Part shown: in pieces, positions 62,146 through 64,000 of the stretch
How the letters are laid out: each line of letters begins with the position of its first letter
How positions within the stretch are numbered: position 1 is the first letter of the stretch
Source of the DNA: Caballeronia fortuita
Lineage (GTDB): Bacteria > Pseudomonadota > Gammaproteobacteria > Burkholderiales > Burkholderiaceae
Reading direction: 5' to 3'
DNA: 64,000 nt
Assembly: GCF_001544835.2 (NCBI RefSeq)
Contig: NZ_FCNX02000002.1
Location: forward strand, 496,001-560,000
Position numbers and translations under genes: made by a program
Notes under the pieces: generated by a model
Database searches by the model: none
Seen by the model: the letters and a program-made list of their open reading frames with translations, nothing else
Told to the model about the DNA's origin: nothing

Positions 62146-63450
62146 TTACAGCGGAAACACGCCCAGCACGACGCACGCGATCGTCATGACGATCGACGCG
62201 CCGAAAAGCAGCGGGAACGTGAACTTCTGATGATCCGCGAGATCGATGCCGCACAAGCCGACGACGAGAAACGTCGCGGGCGTGAGGGGGCTCACGGGAA
62301 AGCCGGTCGTCATCTGCCCGAGCAACGCCGCCTGGCCGACATGCACCGCCGGCACGCCGAGTTGCGACGCCACTTCGGCGACCACCGGCAACACGCCGAA
62401 ATAAAACGAATCGGGATCGAAGAGCATCGAGAGCGGCATCGACAAGAGACCGAGCACGACCGGAATGTGCCCCGCGAAAGCGGGCGGCACGAAGCCGACG
62501 GCCGCCTGCGCCATCGCTTTCAGCATGCCGCTGCCCTGCATGACCCCGGTGAAGACGCCCGCCGCGAGCAGGATTCCGGCCATCATCAGCGCGGCGCGCG
62601 CGTGCGCGTCGATGCGCTTTCGCTGCATGTCGACGTTCGGGTAGTTCACCAACAACGCGATGCACAGCCCGACCATGAACATGATCGCGGGCGGAATCTT
62701 CTCGCCCATCACGACCATCGTGCCGAGCACGACGAGGGTCAGCACGATGTTGAACCAGAAGTTCTTCGGGCGGCGCAGCGCCTGTTCTTCCGGCGTGAGT
62801 TCGCGCTTCGGAACCGGAATCGCGCCCTTCGCGCTCGAATAGCCGAGACGCTTTTCCTCGCGCCGCCCGAGCCACCACGCCACGCCGAAGACGAACACGA
62901 GTCCGATCGCCTGCACTGGAATCAGCGGATTGAAGAGCGATGAAATCGGCAGATGCAGTGAGGCGGAGGCGCGGATCATCGGTCCGGTCCACGGCAGGAA
63001 GTTGATGCCCGCCGCCATCGACACGGCCGCCGCCAGCACGCGGCGGTCCATGTTGAGGCGCTCGTAGAGCGGCAGCATCGCGGGAATCGTGACGAGGAAG
63101 CACACCGCGCCCGAGCCGTCGAGATGGATCAGGAGCGCGAGCAGCGTCGTGCCCATCACGATGCGCGTCGGTTTCGTGCCGACCGCGCGCAGAATGCGGT
63201 CGATGATCGGATCGAGCGTGCCCGCGTCCGTGATCGTGCCGAAGTAGAGAATCGCGAACACGAACATGCCGACGACCGGCGCGAGACTCTTCAATCCGTC
63301 GATGACGAACTTGCTCGTCGAAAGCCCGAAGCCGCCGATCAGCGACGCCGCGATCGGCACGATGATGAGCGCGACGAGCGGCGACATGCGTTTGGAAAGA
63401 ATCGCCCCGAGCAGGACGACGATGGTGGCCAGGCCGAGCAGCGGCAACAT
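62146..63450 (-). CDS. CitMHS-family citrate/organic-acid:cation symporter
   Basis: 434 residues with about 12 hydrophobic segments. FAILYFGTITDAGTLDPI, HLDGSGAVCFLVTIPAMLPL, AAGINFLPWTGPM and TTGFPVSPLTPATFLVVGL are the typical CitMHS stretches. Members carry metal-citrate or related tricarboxylates with protons. First gene of a three-gene operon with the AtuA pair. The substrate may be a tricarboxylate or branched hydroxy acid rather than citrate. Confidence 0.88.
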   Translation of the reverse strand: MLPLLGLATIVVLLGAILSKRMSPLVALIIVPIAASLIGGFGLSTSKFVIDGLKSLAPVVGMFVFAILYFGTITDAGTLDPIIDRILRAVGTKPTRIVMGTTLLALLIHLDGSGAVCFLVTIPAMLPLYERLNMDRRVLAAAVSMAAGINFLPWTGPMIRASASLHLPISSLFNPLIPVQAIGLVFVFGVAWWLGRREEKRLGYSSAKGAIPVPKRELTPEEQALRRPKNFWFNIVLTLVVLGTMVVMGEKIPPAIMFMVGLCIALLVNYPNVDMQRKRIDAHARAALMMAGILLAAGVFTGVMQGSGMLKAMAQAAVGFVPPAFAGHIPVVLGLLSMPLSMLFDPDSFYFGVLPVVAEVASQLGVPAVHVGQAALLGQMTTGFPVSPLTPATFLVVGLCGIDLADHQKFTFPLLFGASIVMTIACVVLGVFPL

Positions 63451-63549
63451 GACGTGTCTCCGAATCTTGTTTTTTGATGTATCCGAGAGTAAGTTCGGAG
63501 CGGCGATAAAACAATTGAAATGATTTGATCGCAGCCATCACGAACCATA

Positions 63550-64000
63550 ATGGATCTGAATCTTCGCGATATTCGCGCGCTCGTCGCCGTGGCCGAGGCG
63601 GGCAGCTTCACGCGGGCGGCCGAACGGCTGCATCTGTCGCAGCCCGCCTTGACCGTGCAGATACGCAGGCTGGAAGAGGCCGTCGGCGCGCGGCTCCTCG
63701 ACCGCAATAGCCGCAACGTCGCGTTGACGCCGACGGGCCGCGAACTCCTGCCGCTCTTGCGCAAGTCGTTGCGCGACATGGAGAACGTGCTGCGCGATGC
63801 GCGCGCGATGGGCGTGGGCGAAAGCGGCACGATCCGCATCGCGTGCTTGCCGACGTTCGCGGCGAGCGTGTTGCCTGAGCTGATCATCGGCATGAAGCGC
63901 GACGTGCCGCGCGTAGGCTTCCAGATTCGCGATGTCGTCGCGAGCACCGTGAATGCGCTCGTGCGCAACGAGGACGTGGATATCGGGCTGACCGGCGGCG
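63550..64000 (+). CDS. LysR-family regulator (3' end outside window)
   Basis: 150 residues visible, then cut by the window end. NLRDIRALVAVAEAGSFTRA and SQPALTVQIRRLEEAVGARL form the winged helix; the effector domain begins GTIRIACLPTFAASVLPELI. It is divergent from the CitMHS-AtuA operon with 99 bases between, which contain an AT-rich stretch (ATAAAACAATTGAAATG) as a candidate operator. It very probably regulates that operon. Confidence 0.88.
   Translation, partial: MDLNLRDIRALVAVAEAGSFTRAAERLHLSQPALTVQIRRLEEAVGARLLDRNSRNVALTPTGRELLPLLRKSLRDMENVLRDARAMGVGESGTIRIACLPTFAASVLPELIIGMKRDVPRVGFQIRDVVASTVNALVRNEDVDIGLTGG

Noticed and set aside
61427..63541. 704-codon open frame on the minus strand
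   Set aside because: Frame-shifted shadow of the CitMHS and AtuA genes on the same strand.

Overview
The window is GC-rich, densely coding and strongly G/C-biased at third codon positions, so long antisense shadow ORFs are common. Gene content (a BktB-type beta-ketothiolase, a DUF4148 small exported protein, an NfrA/NfrB-type glycan locus, many LysR regulators, a dispersed-repeat-like sequence at about 43.4 kb) points to a Burkholderiaceae beta-proteobacterium of the Burkholderia/Paraburkholderia/Caballeronia group. This comes from family recognition only. I saw no rRNA, tRNA, CRISPR array, intact insertion sequence or phage.

Layout. 0-7 kb: the 3' part of an adenylation-carrier-thioesterase enzyme, a MurJ-like flippase divergent from an exported beta-helix protein, a small secreted Pro/Tyr-rich protein and a GDSL lipoprotein. 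7-13.5 kb: a Phd/YefM-RelE/ParE toxin-antitoxin pair, a RibD/DHFR-like reductase, a DUF4239 membrane protein, and an AraC regulator upstream of an acyl-CoA dehydrogenase and a bktB thiolase broken by one extra base in a homopolymer. 13.5-23.8 kb (minus strand): an ABC-transporter-dependent polysaccharide operon (wzm, wzt with a carbohydrate-binding C-terminus, a 1265-residue double-methyltransferase/coiled-coil protein, a glycosyltransferase, a HAD-type COG5610-like protein, a small membrane protein) with a long leader and a candidate small RNA in front of it.

24-40.8 kb: mostly metabolism (mmsA and its LysR regulator, type-II NADH-dehydrogenase-like enzyme, class I aldolase, PBP4-type carboxypeptidase, alpha/beta hydrolase with LysR, squalene/phytoene synthase, DUF899 protein, two GST-like proteins, degenerate response regulator, MgtC-like protein, NudC, histidine phosphatase). 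40.9-43.5 kb: an island that looks lower in GC, carrying an orphan PAAR protein, an M35-type zinc peptidase and an OmpA-like exported protein, probably a type VI secretion cargo module. 43.5-52.3 kb: IlvD/Edd dehydratase, MarC, YcgR, an AurF-like diiron protein with a hydrolase-LuxR fusion regulator, a GT34-like glycosyltransferase, and a TetR gene divergent from a small secreted protein with two shared operator-like repeats.

52.3-60 kb (minus strand): a tightly overlapping four-gene operon, bcsB-like, nfrB with MshEN (c-di-GMP-type) domains, nfrA, and a YbcH-position secreted protein. It most likely makes and exports a c-di-GMP-controlled surface glycan. 60.4-64 kb: an AtuA/AtuA-C pair with a CitMHS transporter, divergent from a LysR gene cut by the window end.

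The two polysaccharide systems are the most interesting content: a possible WbdD-like chain-length terminator with a 28-residue repeated coiled coil, and a hybrid Bcs/Nfr glycan machine.
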